From Planctomycetota bacterium (GTDB lineage: Bacteria > Planctomycetota > Phycisphaerae > WQYP01): a stretch of 14,512 nucleotides of DNA. A model generated the notes under the pieces. That model saw nothing but the letters and a program-made list of their open reading frames with translations. It did not search any database and was not told where the DNA came from. Positions 8,218 to 14,512 of the stretch are shown in pieces (position 1 is the first letter of the stretch; every line of letters begins with the position of its first letter). The translations under genes and the position numbers were made by a program. The stretch spans positions 1 through 14,512 of the forward strand of contig JAJZCT010000014.1 of assembly GCA_021828925.1 (NCBI GenBank), given 5' to 3'.

Positions 8218-8979
8218 ATGCCGCCGCAGACAGAAAAACGAATCCCAAAACGCCTCAAGAAAGAGCCGTTGCTGGAAGCGGTGTGGGAGTTGCGATTTGT
8301 TGGCGATCCCGCTGTCGGCGCGGCGCTACCTGGTGCGCTTCGAGAAAAGTTACGGGCCGGAAGTCGCACCGTTGCGCTGGAAATATTGCCGTTGGCCAAG
8401 GTTCCGGTGGAATTCCGCAATGTCCAGGAACAACTGCGATACGGCCATACACACGCCTTGCGTGTTGACGGCTACACCATACTTACCGGTGATCACGTCG
8501 TGGCGCTTAGCGTTTTAAAGCCCTATCCCGGATGGAAGGATTTTAAGACGCGGATCCTTGAGCTTGCGGATTGGGTACGCGATCTTGGCATTGTCAAAGA
8601 TCCGCAGACCTTTTCCATCCGATACATCGATTTTTTTGAAGGCTCTTCTTCGGAAACGCTCAAGCTGCTTGCCACGAACATACAAATAGGCAATATGACA
8701 CCCGCTTCCGGAGAAATTCACTTGCAAATGCCCGTGAACATTGAGGGACTCCAGGGATTGCTTCAGGTGCGCAATCCGGCGCAGCTAACCAGTGGTGCCG
8801 GCGAAACACGCGGGTTAATTTCCGACGTGTTGGTAGCCGCCGAGATGCCCCACACTCCCGACCCCTGGAACGGCTTTGAGGCACGGCTCGAAAAGGCCAA
8901 GACCCTGTGTCATAGACTGTTCTTTTCGCTCCTTAAAAGCGATACAATTGAAGCTATGGACCCCGTTTACGAGGAATAG
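8218..8979 (+). CDS. TIGR04255-family protein of unknown function
   Basis: This 253-residue protein is recognised as TIGR04255 from its N-terminal block (KEPLLEAVWELRF), the middle (SIRYIDFFEG) and the characteristic C-terminal end (LFFSLLKSDTIEAMDPVYEE). The family is sporadically distributed in bacteria and has no established biochemical role that I know. There is no signal peptide or membrane segment, so it is probably cytoplasmic. The ATG at 8218 has AGGA about eight bases upstream and places the PLLEAV block near residue 17, as usual; an upstream in-frame start at 8119 would add 33 residues of unlikely composition. It is the first gene of a tight three-gene set: the next ATG lies two bases after its stop and a PIN toxin follows. 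A role linked to the toxin-antitoxin pair is inference. Confidence 0.85.
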   Translation: MPPQTEKRIPKRLKKEPLLEAVWELRFVGDPAVGAALPGALREKLRAGSRTVALEILPLAKVPVEFRNVQEQLRYGHTHALRVDGYTILTGDHVVALSVLKPYPGWKDFKTRILELADWVRDLGIVKDPQTFSIRYIDFFEGSSSETLKLLATNIQIGNMTPASGEIHLQMPVNIEGLQGLLQVRNPAQLTSGAGETRGLISDVLVAAEMPHTPDPWNGFEARLEKAKTLCHRLFFSLLKSDTIEAMDPVYEE

Positions 8980-8981
8980 CC

Positions 8982-9260
8982 ATGTATACGGCCAGTATTC
9001 CCGCCAGTTACGTGCCCTGCATGCCTTATGCGTGGCCTTGCGACGTTGACCGGATCTGGCCGACTTTACCTGGTGGCCGTGTCGGCACACATGCCGCACA
9101 TGAGCAGCCTCCTGGTGCGGGCAATCAACCTACCACCTTAGGCGTCGAATTATTGGAAATTCGGCGGCAGGCCATCGTCGAGGGAATGAGGCTGCTAACC
9201 CCGGACGAAGTGCTGGCGGAAATGCGTGAACGTCGCGGGAATATCAATGGGGATAGATGA
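8982..9260 (+). CDS. Small antitoxin-like protein upstream of a PIN-domain gene
   Basis: This 92-residue protein has an ATG two bases after the TIGR04255 stop, with GAGGA six bases upstream inside that gene. The N-terminal half is rich in Pro, Tyr and Trp and is unlike any fold I recognise. The C-terminal third (LLEIRRQAIVEGMRLLTPDEVLAEMRERRG) is a charged amphipathic helix pattern that often ends antitoxin-like partners of PIN toxins and would suit toxin binding. Its end overlaps the PIN gene start by 14 bases, the usual antitoxin-first arrangement. The long N-terminus has no clear AbrB, RHH or Phd DNA-binding motif, so autoregulation cannot be claimed. The antitoxin role rests on position and tail pattern. 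Confidence 0.6.
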   Translation: MYTASIPASYVPCMPYAWPCDVDRIWPTLPGGRVGTHAAHEQPPGAGNQPTTLGVELLEIRRQAIVEGMRLLTPDEVLAEMRERRGNINGDR

Positions 9261-9669
9261 ACGAATATTCCTGGACGCCAACGTACTTCTCTACGCGTTC
9301 AAGGGAAAAGAGCCGTTGGCCGGCAAATGTGCGGAAATTCTGAAAATGAGGGGGATCGTTTTTCTTTCAAGCGAGTTTTTAAAGCTCGCGCTTTTGCCCA
9401 TTCCTCAAGCGTTTAATCGGGAAAAAGAGCAACACTTCCTAGAAACATTTTTCCGTGAAACGCAGGACGTGGCGATCGACGTTGAAAGAATTGTTGACAA
9501 GGCTCACGCGTTGGCATCCAAATACGGATTGGGGGCGATGGATGCATTGCATATAAGTGCGGCGGTCCTCGGAAACGCAAAAAAATTCTACACGATGGAG
9601 AAACCAACAAAACCCTTATGTCAAGTGACGGAGGTCAAAGTCATCAGCCTTTATCCGGCGAACCATTGA
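9247..9669 (+). CDS. PIN-domain ribonuclease, VapC-like toxin
   Basis: From the ATG at 9247 (GGGA seven bases upstream) the product has 140 residues, the usual PIN toxin length. An in-frame ATG at 9226 would give seven more residues but has less family-like sequence. Acidic metal-binding positions are visible in the expected order: Asp10 (IFLDANVLLYAF), Glu43 (FLSSEFLKLALLP), Asp99 (GLGAMDALHISAA) and Glu118 (FYTMEKPTKP). VapC-type enzymes cleave tRNA or rRNA and are held inactive by the upstream-encoded antitoxin. The last motif (TMEKPTKPL) differs from the more common TND type, so the fourth carboxylate is less certain. It ends the TIGR04255 operon and is convergent with the phage-like genes that follow. 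Confidence 0.85.
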   Translation: MGIDERIFLDANVLLYAFKGKEPLAGKCAEILKMRGIVFLSSEFLKLALLPIPQAFNREKEQHFLETFFRETQDVAIDVERIVDKAHALASKYGLGAMDALHISAAVLGNAKKFYTMEKPTKPLCQVTEVKVISLYPANH

Positions 9670-9874
9670 TCAGGTAAATCCAGAAGGACTGTGTCATTCT
9701 GGAAATTAAGCCCAGTCCCCAGCCTTTTCCCATCCAGTGCGTATCCGCCTCTATTTTTTCCAGTTCGTACGCCAAGCCGACCACTCACTGACAGTATGAC
9801 CGCGAAACCCGCGTTCCGGACACCATCGCCGGCCCACAGCCGATAGCGGCCGTGCCAAAGCGGCCCCATCCCGC
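9670..9874. other. Junction between the PIN operon and the phage genes, no convincing gene
   Basis: Minus-strand ORFs starting at 9869 (72 codons) and at the stop of the HTH gene (about 45 codons) exist but match nothing I recognise. In phages with this HTH gene a large terminase usually follows on the same strand; no terminase motif is visible. An inverted repeat CCAGAA/TTCTGG (9680-9685, 9697-9702) just after the PIN stop has no T-run. I read this as a rearrangement scar, by inference. Confidence 0.45.
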
Positions 9875-10225
9875 TTATATGTCATCGATACGGACACCGA
9901 TATAGACCTTACCACCGCCATCGGCGTTATCCACCGGGACGGCGGGAGATTCTTTCTGGCCCAGATACTGCCGTCCCAGCCACAGCAACATGCGTTCGCT
10001 GCCTTTTTCCTGCAGGGCCAAAGCTGCCTGGCGGGCACGGAGGCGCACTTTGAAGGTGGAGCGGGCGCGGGCCATGGCCGGGCCGAAATTGCGCCGCAAT
10101 TTTGCCACACGTATACCCATCTGCAGCGCAATTTCGGCATCGGTGGCACCGGTGCCGGCCAGTGCTTCCACCCGTTTGACCTTATCCGTTTTTTCTTTCT
10201 TTTCAGCCTTGGCAATTTCCGCCAT
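9875..10225 (-). CDS. Small phage HTH protein, terminase-small-subunit-like
   Basis: This 116-residue protein starts at ATG 10225, preceded by GGGGAG five bases away; upstream GTG codons at 10231 and 10228 are in frame but too close to that site. A lysine-rich N-terminus (AKAEKKEKTDKVKR) precedes a helix-turn-helix-like block (GTGATDAEIALQMGIRVAKLRRNFG), then an Ala/Arg-rich helix and the phage-typical MLLWLGRQYLGQKE. Proteins with this ending are commonly found just upstream of large terminases in tailed phages, where small terminases recognise packaging sites on DNA. The start overlaps the end of the ABC-GNAT gene by 23 bases. The expected large terminase is missing downstream, so the gene may be an orphan. 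Confidence 0.7.
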   Translation of the reverse strand: MAEIAKAEKKEKTDKVKRVEALAGTGATDAEIALQMGIRVAKLRRNFGPAMARARSTFKVRLRARQAALALQEKGSERMLLWLGRQYLGQKESPAVPVDNADGGGKVYIGVRIDDI

Positions 10226-11372
10226 CACCACTCCCCATCACTCCAGGCTCACCTGCGCCGACGGCCTCGTGCATCTTTCCGCGCCCGGCGCTGTACACAA
10301 AGGAAACCACCATGCGGCCGGCTGGCAACGCGCCGCCGGCACGGGTGGCCGTTCCATTGGAACGGCCCATCGCACTGCACCGCCAGCGGTTGCTCTTTCT
10401 TAGGCTCCCGATCATCGCCGGGTGACTCGTCACCAGTCCCAGCCGCTTCACCCCCGGCAACGCCATTTCAATCTCCGCCACCGTATCCCGAAACCGGCCG
10501 CCCACACCAATCCCCTGGTAATCCGGCAGCACCACAATTCGGCTGAAACGCCGATAACCCGCAAAGCCCACTTGGCAGGCCACCGCCGCGAAAGCAACGG
10601 GCTCGCCCTCAATCACGCCCACGTAACACCAGCATACCTTCGGCAAACTCCCGCTTAAATAGTGATGACGCTTAAACATGGCCCAAAGCTCCTTGCCGCA
10701 CCGGTGCACGCCAACCTCCAGCCTGGGCCGACAAAGCCGCCCCCTGGCCAGAGAGCACGTGGCCATATCCACCACCCAGTCCGGCTCCAACCAATCCCGT
10801 ATGTCATTATGACAACTGATCGCCACAAACTTCCGCCCAGGCCGCCCACGCACCGCCTTGGCAATCGCCGCTGAACCCACCTTGGCCACCGTCCGATCCA
10901 CCACGCTCGTAAACTCATCCATCACCGCCACCCGCGCCACCCCTCGTTCTCCTCCCGTCTCAACCAGCAACCGCGCCAAATCGCAGCGAAACTTCTCCCC
11001 GTTGGAAAGTACGTGGTACGGCCGCAACCACGCCGGAGGACTCGAAAAACCCACCGCCGCCAGGGCCTGCGTAATCTCCCGCATATCCACCCCGTCCGGA
11101 AAGCCGTCCACCACCGCCACGTCCGCAGGCCACTGGAATGTCGCCCACCAACACTCCGGGGCGCCAAACGCCCGCCGGGCAATCGTCGATTTCCCGCTCC
11201 CACTCGGCCCCACAATCAGCCCGATCCTCCAATCCTCCTCCACCCCCGGCACTTCCACCGCAAATCTCTCCTGACTGGTTTTCCCAGCGGACAAATCAAA
11301 CATGCCCCGCACCTGGGCCGCGCGAAACGACTCGGCAATCTCCGTGGCAACAATGGCTTCAATCCTGGGCAT
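10203..11372 (-). CDS. ABC-type ATPase fused to a Mom-like GNAT acetyltransferase domain
   Basis: This 389-residue two-domain protein has no membrane segment. The N-terminal half is an ABC ATPase: Walker A GPSGSGKST at 55-63, signature LSNGE at 122-126, Walker B VAVMDEF at 148-154 and switch His188. The C-terminal half (about 225-360) resembles a GNAT: KRHHYLSG, a beta strand with VGVIEGEPVAFAAVA, and the acetyl-CoA loop VVLPDYQGIGVGG at 280-292. The layout resembles phage proteins related to Mu Mom, a GNAT-fold enzyme that modifies adenine in phage DNA to resist restriction; the substrate here is unknown. The last 25 or so residues are Gly-rich and lie where the next gene overlaps. It follows the ParB-like gene by 79 bases, a pairing I associate with phage DNA-modification cassettes. 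Confidence 0.8.
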   Translation of the reverse strand: MPRIEAIVATEIAESFRAAQVRGMFDLSAGKTSQERFAVEVPGVEEDWRIGLIVGPSGSGKSTIARRAFGAPECWWATFQWPADVAVVDGFPDGVDMREITQALAAVGFSSPPAWLRPYHVLSNGEKFRCDLARLLVETGGERGVARVAVMDEFTSVVDRTVAKVGSAAIAKAVRGRPGRKFVAISCHNDIRDWLEPDWVVDMATCSLARGRLCRPRLEVGVHRCGKELWAMFKRHHYLSGSLPKVCWCYVGVIEGEPVAFAAVACQVGFAGYRRFSRIVVLPDYQGIGVGGRFRDTVAEIEMALPGVKRLGLVTSHPAMIGSLRKSNRWRCSAMGRSNGTATRAGGALPAGRMVVSFVYSAGRGKMHEAVGAGEPGVMGSGDGGNCQG

Positions 11373-11451
11373 CTGTCACTTCCAGAACGTGCAACTCAAT
11401 CCCCCAAAACATTGCTGCCACCCCTCTACTGTGCGGACCCACTCCGGCGCA

Positions 11452-11994
11452 CTACAACGTAAGCACCCGACAGTTCCAACCTTCCGCCTCGAGCTGTTCG
11501 AAAAGCTTCCGCTGCTCCGCCTCGTCCCGGCAAGTCACGGCGATCTCATAAACCTCCGCCACAGTCATATCCGTATCCGCCAACTTTGCTCCCGGGGCAG
11601 CCTCGCCCAGCAACTCCGCCAGTTCCCCTTCCGCAAACCCGGCTGCATCCTGCAACTCCCCATCCATCGCCGCCAACTGCGCCGACAGCGCCTGCTCATC
11701 CCACTGGGCCAACTCCGCCGTGCGGTTATCCGCAATCGCATAGGCCACCGCATCCGCACCCGCCAATTGCGTGCGAACCACCGCTATTTCCTTCCAACCC
11801 AGTTCCGCAGCCGCAGCCAGTGTGCCGTTGCCGGCACGCACCACATTGTTGTTATCTATTACAATCGGTTTCTGCTGGCCGAAGCGGCGCAGGCTGGCCT
11901 TGATCGCCTCCAGGTTCCGCCGGGTGTGCTTTCGCACATTGGCGGGATCGGGGGAAATGTTCACCAAAGCGACCTTTTCCAGTGTAGCATCCAT
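11452..11994 (-). CDS. Phage ParB/Srx-fold domain protein
   Basis: This 180-residue protein has a ParB-like N-terminal domain: ANVRKHTRRNLEAIKASL (about 18-35), FGQQKPIVI, the RAGNGT loop (53-58) and YAIADNRTAELAQWDE (85-100). The C-terminal part ends CRDEAEQRKLFEQLEAEGWN then CRVLTL, the tail common to phage members. There is no HTH of chromosomal ParB and no parA nearby, so plasmid or chromosome partitioning is unlikely. In phages such genes sit in DNA modification or replication cassettes. The start is decided by the ribosome site: GGAGG at 12005-12001 is six bases from ATG 11994, whereas the in-frame GTG at 12000 abuts it. It is first in the ParB, ABC-GNAT, HTH cassette. Confidence 0.85.
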   Translation of the reverse strand: MDATLEKVALVNISPDPANVRKHTRRNLEAIKASLRRFGQQKPIVIDNNNVVRAGNGTLAAAAELGWKEIAVVRTQLAGADAVAYAIADNRTAELAQWDEQALSAQLAAMDGELQDAAGFAEGELAELLGEAAPGAKLADTDMTVAEVYEIAVTCRDEAEQRKLFEQLEAEGWNCRVLTL

Positions 11995-12022
11995 GGGCAC
12001 CCTCCATGCAATCTCAATAGCA

Positions 12023-12043
12023 GGCTATCCATATCGATAAGCC
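12023..12043. promoter_or_regulatory. Imperfect dyad between divergent genes, possible operator
   Basis: GGCTATC (12023-12029) and GATAAGCC (12036-12043) are inverted with one extra base in the second arm and a CATATC centre. It lies in the 149-base gap between the divergent ParB-like and Nudix-like starts, upstream of the GGAGG site of the former. A repressor or phage regulator site is possible, but position is the only functional hint. Confidence 0.3.
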
Positions 12044-12107
12044 ATTGCCGCCCTGCCCGGATATTCGTAATGCCGGCGTGTGCAGGCGGAAACGGCAGCC
12101 ACTGCAT

Positions 12108-12135
12108 TTGGCAATTTCAATCCGGACGGTACAAT
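12108..12135 (+). promoter_or_regulatory. Predicted promoter of the Nudix-like gene
   Basis: TTGGCA (12108-12113, five of six) is followed after 16 bases by TACAAT (12130-12135, five of six). The expected start is around 12142-12144, at or within two bases of the ATG at 12144, which would make the mRNA leaderless. No Shine-Dalgarno sequence is seen before that ATG. Confidence 0.6.
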
Positions 12136-12143
12136 ACCCGCCG

Positions 12144-12935
12144 ATGTCAACACCACCACAAATTTTAGCCCATGGCCCTTTTACTGCGGATCGCATTACC
12201 ATCACGTGGGATCCGCAACCGCGGCCAATCTCCAGCCCCGCCGGCGATTACATTGAGCAGCGCTGGAATGTGTACTGCGCCGATGCCCGCCACCGCAACC
12301 GCATGCTCTACAACGGCCTGGTGGCGGAGTTGCGGTCCGCCGAAGTACGTAACAACCGGCTGGAACTTTCGCTGTCTCCCACGGATTACAAAACGTTTCT
12401 GGTAACCTCCATGCGCGACCGGGCCTGGTTTCTGGCCAACGCCCCGGAGGCTATCAGTCCGGCCCTGGGCAACAGTATCCTGCTGACCCTGGAAAACCAG
12501 GCCGTTCTGGGTGTGCGCAGCCAGGCGGTGGCGGCGTATCCGGGCCGGGTTCATCTTTTCGGCGGGGTGCTGGATGCACCTGAAGTGGTGGGCCAGTCTG
12601 TGGATACCGATTTTGTCCTGCGCCATCTGTATCAGGAATTGCACGAGGAACTGCAGGTCTTGCCGGAACATTTCCTAACCCCGCCCCGGGTGCTGGCCTT
12701 GCTGCGCGACGATTTTTTAGGCCAGCCGGAATTGGTCTGGCAGGCCTCGCTGAAAGGCCCCATCGACACCTTGCTTGGCTCGTTGAATACGGAAGAACAC
12801 GATCAATACGCCTTGCTGGATACGGCCCGGCCGGAGGCATCGCACTGCATCGGCCTTACACCGGTGGCCCAGGCCATGCTGGAACTGCACAGCGCCAAGG
12901 GAAATGTTGTAGAAAGCGGCAGCCCGCTTACCTGA
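12144..12935 (+). CDS. Divergent Nudix-like hydrolase
   Basis: This 263-residue protein starts at ATG 12144, chosen because the predicted promoter ends nine bases before it; the frame is open from 12045, which would add 33 residues upstream of the promoter. A Nudix-box-like segment lies at about 141-170: Gly141, five residues, Glu147, then QELHEEL at 164-170. Against the family pattern GX5EX7REUXEEXGU it keeps Glu165, Glu168 and Glu169, has Gln for Arg at 164 and about nine extra residues between Glu147 and Gln164. The FGGVLDAP before it suits the loop-strand start of the box. Nudix enzymes split nucleoside diphosphates linked to another group; the substrate is not predictable. It is the only + gene among phage genes and overlaps the protease tail to tail by eight bases, so it may be phage cargo or a host gene at a junction. 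Confidence 0.6.
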   Translation: MSTPPQILAHGPFTADRITITWDPQPRPISSPAGDYIEQRWNVYCADARHRNRMLYNGLVAELRSAEVRNNRLELSLSPTDYKTFLVTSMRDRAWFLANAPEAISPALGNSILLTLENQAVLGVRSQAVAAYPGRVHLFGGVLDAPEVVGQSVDTDFVLRHLYQELHEELQVLPEHFLTPPRVLALLRDDFLGQPELVWQASLKGPIDTLLGSLNTEEHDQYALLDTARPEASHCIGLTPVAQAMLELHSAKGNVVESGSPLT

Positions 12936-13665
12936 GCCGACCCGCCACCAGGTCAAACGCCCGCCCCACCAGATCATCCACATCGCATGGTGCCAGCCGC
13001 GCAGCAATCACCGTGGCAATTTCCGCGGCACTGATCGATCGCACGACCGGTGCACCGGATGGCCGATGAGCACCCCCGGCCGCACCGCCGCCCACGGCTT
13101 TCAGTTGCGCGCCGGCCAGGCGGCTGGACGGTTGCCGCGATGCCTCCAATGTTGCCCAGGTCTGCGGACTTACCTTTTTACTGATGGCCAGCATCGTGGC
13201 CTCCGGATTGGCCGCAATGCCCACCAGCGAAAATTCCAGCAGTTCCCATTGGCGGTAAACCCGGCGGGCGTCTTTTAATTCCGGTCGCAACCTGAGTTCC
13301 TCCGGCGTGGGGGCGGAATAAGCCCTGGGCAGAAAGCCGATGCTGTAACTTTTCAGCACGCCATCCTGGGCCAATGCAAACATATCCCGGGCCAACTGGG
13401 TTTTATCTGAAGCCCGGTATTTGGCCAGCACCCGCCCGTCCGCCTGCTTCACCCAATGGGTAACGCCCAGCGGCTTGGCCGTATCATGGTCGTAAAAAAC
13501 CGTCAGCCCACCATAGTGCTTTTTAATCAGCCCGTGCGGCAATACCACTTCCGCATCGCGGTCAATGGCCGCGGTGGAAATACAGGCCACCACTTCGCGC
13601 CGACCGGGAGCCACATCCAAAATTTCAGTGTCAAACGATTTGCGTATCATCGGAACGTTCACCAT
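12928..13665 (-). CDS. HK97-family prohead maturation protease
   Basis: Of 245 residues from ATG 13665 (GGAGG close upstream). A frame to 13728 adds 21 residues of phage-unlike sequence inside the portal gene, and MIRKSF at 13650 is an alternative. Prohead-protease features: strand with VVACISTAAIDRDAEVVLP, His60 in FYDHDTAKPLG, the serine in KSYSIGF (Ser108, or Ser106) and the conserved ELLEFSLVGIAANPEA with Glu144. The enzyme removes the scaffold part of the capsid protein during head maturation. The C-terminal quarter is Ala/Gly-rich, with RSISAAEIATVIAARL near the end. It overlaps the portal gene end by about 35 bases, as in phage morphogenesis operons. A major capsid gene should come next but is absent. 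Confidence 0.9.
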   Translation of the reverse strand: MVNVPMIRKSFDTEILDVAPGRREVVACISTAAIDRDAEVVLPHGLIKKHYGGLTVFYDHDTAKPLGVTHWVKQADGRVLAKYRASDKTQLARDMFALAQDGVLKSYSIGFLPRAYSAPTPEELRLRPELKDARRVYRQWELLEFSLVGIAANPEATMLAISKKVSPQTWATLEASRQPSSRLAGAQLKAVGGGAAGGAHRPSGAPVVRSISAAEIATVIAARLAPCDVDDLVGRAFDLVAGRLR

Positions 13666-14512
13666 GGGCCTCCATCGGATTTGTCGATGCCTGATCTTCC
13701 ATTGCCAAGGGCCTTTGGCCCTGATCAACCGCGGTTACGTCCGCGGCTTTTTCCTGTGCCTGCTGGGGCAATTTTTCGTCCACGGCGGCCGGTTCGGCAC
13801 CGGAGCGTCTACGGCGGCCGACCAGGCGGCGGGCCTGCGCAGCTTCCATGGCCAATTCCCGCATGACCAGGTTGATCGCCACGGACCGCCGCATCCTGCC
13901 GGCGGCAACAGCGCTGTTGATGGCCAGAAGCAGCTTGGCGGTGGCACCACTCGCGGTGCCGGCCGGTGCGGGGTTTCCCCGCCGACCGTCATCCGCTGTT
14001 TGCACCGAATCTGTGACCGGGGCCGTGGTAAACTGATCCGCCTGGCGCGCCGGATTGGCATACGTATCACCGCCGTGCAGGGGTTTAAAGCCGGCCACGG
14101 CCCGAATTTCGTTCGGGCTAAGCACGCCGGCCTGGATGGCAATTTGCACTTTTTCAAGCTCGAAGGTTTCATCCGCCGGCACCGGATTTTCCGCTGCCAG
14201 AAACAGCCGCGGTCCGTAGCGCGACACCAGCATTTCGTTGAGTTTTTGTTCCAGGATTAACACCCGCGGCAAAATCGTGTTACGGGCGTATAGCGTTAAA
14301 CTGGCCTGCATATTGGCATAGGTCGCATCCTTGGACAGCAGAGCCTCCGGCACGCCAAAAGCATTGGCCAGGCGCTTGAGGCTTTCCTGGCTGATTTTCA
14401 GGGGACCCAGGTCTGTGGGCGGGTAACGGGCTGGTACGAACGTACCGGCCTGTTCGGCCACGAGTATGCGCCCGTTGCCGCCGCGTTTGAATTTCTGGTT
14501 CCACAATTCTTC
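13631..14512 (-). CDS. HK97-type phage portal protein, C-terminal part (5' end outside window)
   Basis: The frame is open to the window edge, so only the last 293 or so codons are present. The first codons read EELWNQKFKRGGNGR, followed by the portal signature region (LGPLKISQESLKRLANAFGV), then PEALLSKDATYANMQASLT, YARNTILPRVLILEQKLNEM and the stem/crown residues IQAGVLSPNEIRAVAGFKPL. Portals form the dodecameric ring through which DNA is packaged. After about residue 170 it becomes low-complexity and charged (RRLVGRRRRSGAEP), an extended tail typical of some portals. The end overlaps the protease start. A TTG at 14506 is not the start; translation begins upstream of this window. Confidence 0.9.
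   Translation of the reverse strand, partial: EELWNQKFKRGGNGRILVAEQAGTFVPARYPPTDLGPLKISQESLKRLANAFGVPEALLSKDATYANMQASLTLYARNTILPRVLILEQKLNEMLVSRYGPRLFLAAENPVPADETFELEKVQIAIQAGVLSPNEIRAVAGFKPLHGGDTYANPARQADQFTTAPVTDSVQTADDGRRGNPAPAGTASGATAKLLLAINSAVAAGRMRRSVAINLVMRELAMEAAQARRLVGRRRRSGAEPAAVDEKLPQQAQEKAADVTAVDQGQRPLAMEDQASTNPMEAHGERSDDTQIV

Noticed and set aside
9651..9869. A 72-codon minus-strand ORF after the HTH gene
   Set aside because: It resembles no known protein, its end overlaps the PIN gene, and it could be remnant or random frame.
11452..11994. Plasmid or chromosome partition ParB
   Set aside because: There is no parA, no HTH domain and no parS-like site, and the protein has the tail of phage cassette members.
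9875..14512. Self-targeting of the neighbouring prophage by an array spacer
   Set aside because: I compared spacers with the phage genes by eye and saw no full-length match, but this was not an exhaustive search.

Overview
The window carries a complete-looking type II-C CRISPR-Cas locus, a small toxin-antitoxin-like operon, and pieces of a rearranged tailed-phage prophage. No taxonomic marker is present. High GC, a long II-C array, a roughly 1000-residue Cas9 and a divergent host-like Nudix gene would fit an environmental Gram-negative such as a planctomycete-like bacterium, but that is a weak inference.

Layout. (1) 1-3198: a CRISPR array of 49 identical 36-bp repeats (the first lacks one base at the window edge) and 48 unique spacers of 29-30 bp. 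It is read on the + strand and runs off the left edge. (2) 3199-3314: a boundary with a perfect 14-bp hairpin. (3) 3315-7617, minus strand: cas9-cas1-cas2, tightly packed, running towards the array. (4) 7647-7793, plus strand: a promoter, tracrRNA and intrinsic terminator, divergent from cas9. The anti-repeat pairs with the array repeat and fixes the array's direction. (5) 7794-8217: no gene seen. (6) 8218-9669, plus strand: a three-gene operon of a TIGR04255-family protein, a small antitoxin-like protein and a PIN-domain toxin. (7) 9670-9874: no convincing gene. (8) 9875-11994, minus strand: phage genes in the order ParB-like domain protein, ABC-ATPase/GNAT fusion (Mom-like, probably DNA modification) and a small HTH protein resembling a terminase small subunit. 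(9) 12144-12935, plus strand: a Nudix-like gene with its own promoter, apparently leaderless. (10) 12928-14512, minus strand: HK97-type prohead protease and the C-terminal part of a portal protein.

How the parts work together. The tracrRNA pairs with the repeat part of pre-crRNA, Cas9 uses the duplex to cut DNA, and Cas1-Cas2 add spacers. The cas9 and tracrRNA promoters overlap head to head, so the two transcripts probably interfere with each other. The phage part is out of normal order: no large terminase follows the HTH gene and no capsid gene follows the protease, so it is a rearranged or decayed prophage, or a junction of two. The most notable observations are the overlapping cas9/tracrRNA promoters, a pair of adjacent spacers from the same target on opposite strands, possible promoters inside the repeats, the hairpin whose loop copies the first six bases of the repeat, the TIGR04255/PIN operon, and the ParB/ABC-GNAT cassette.
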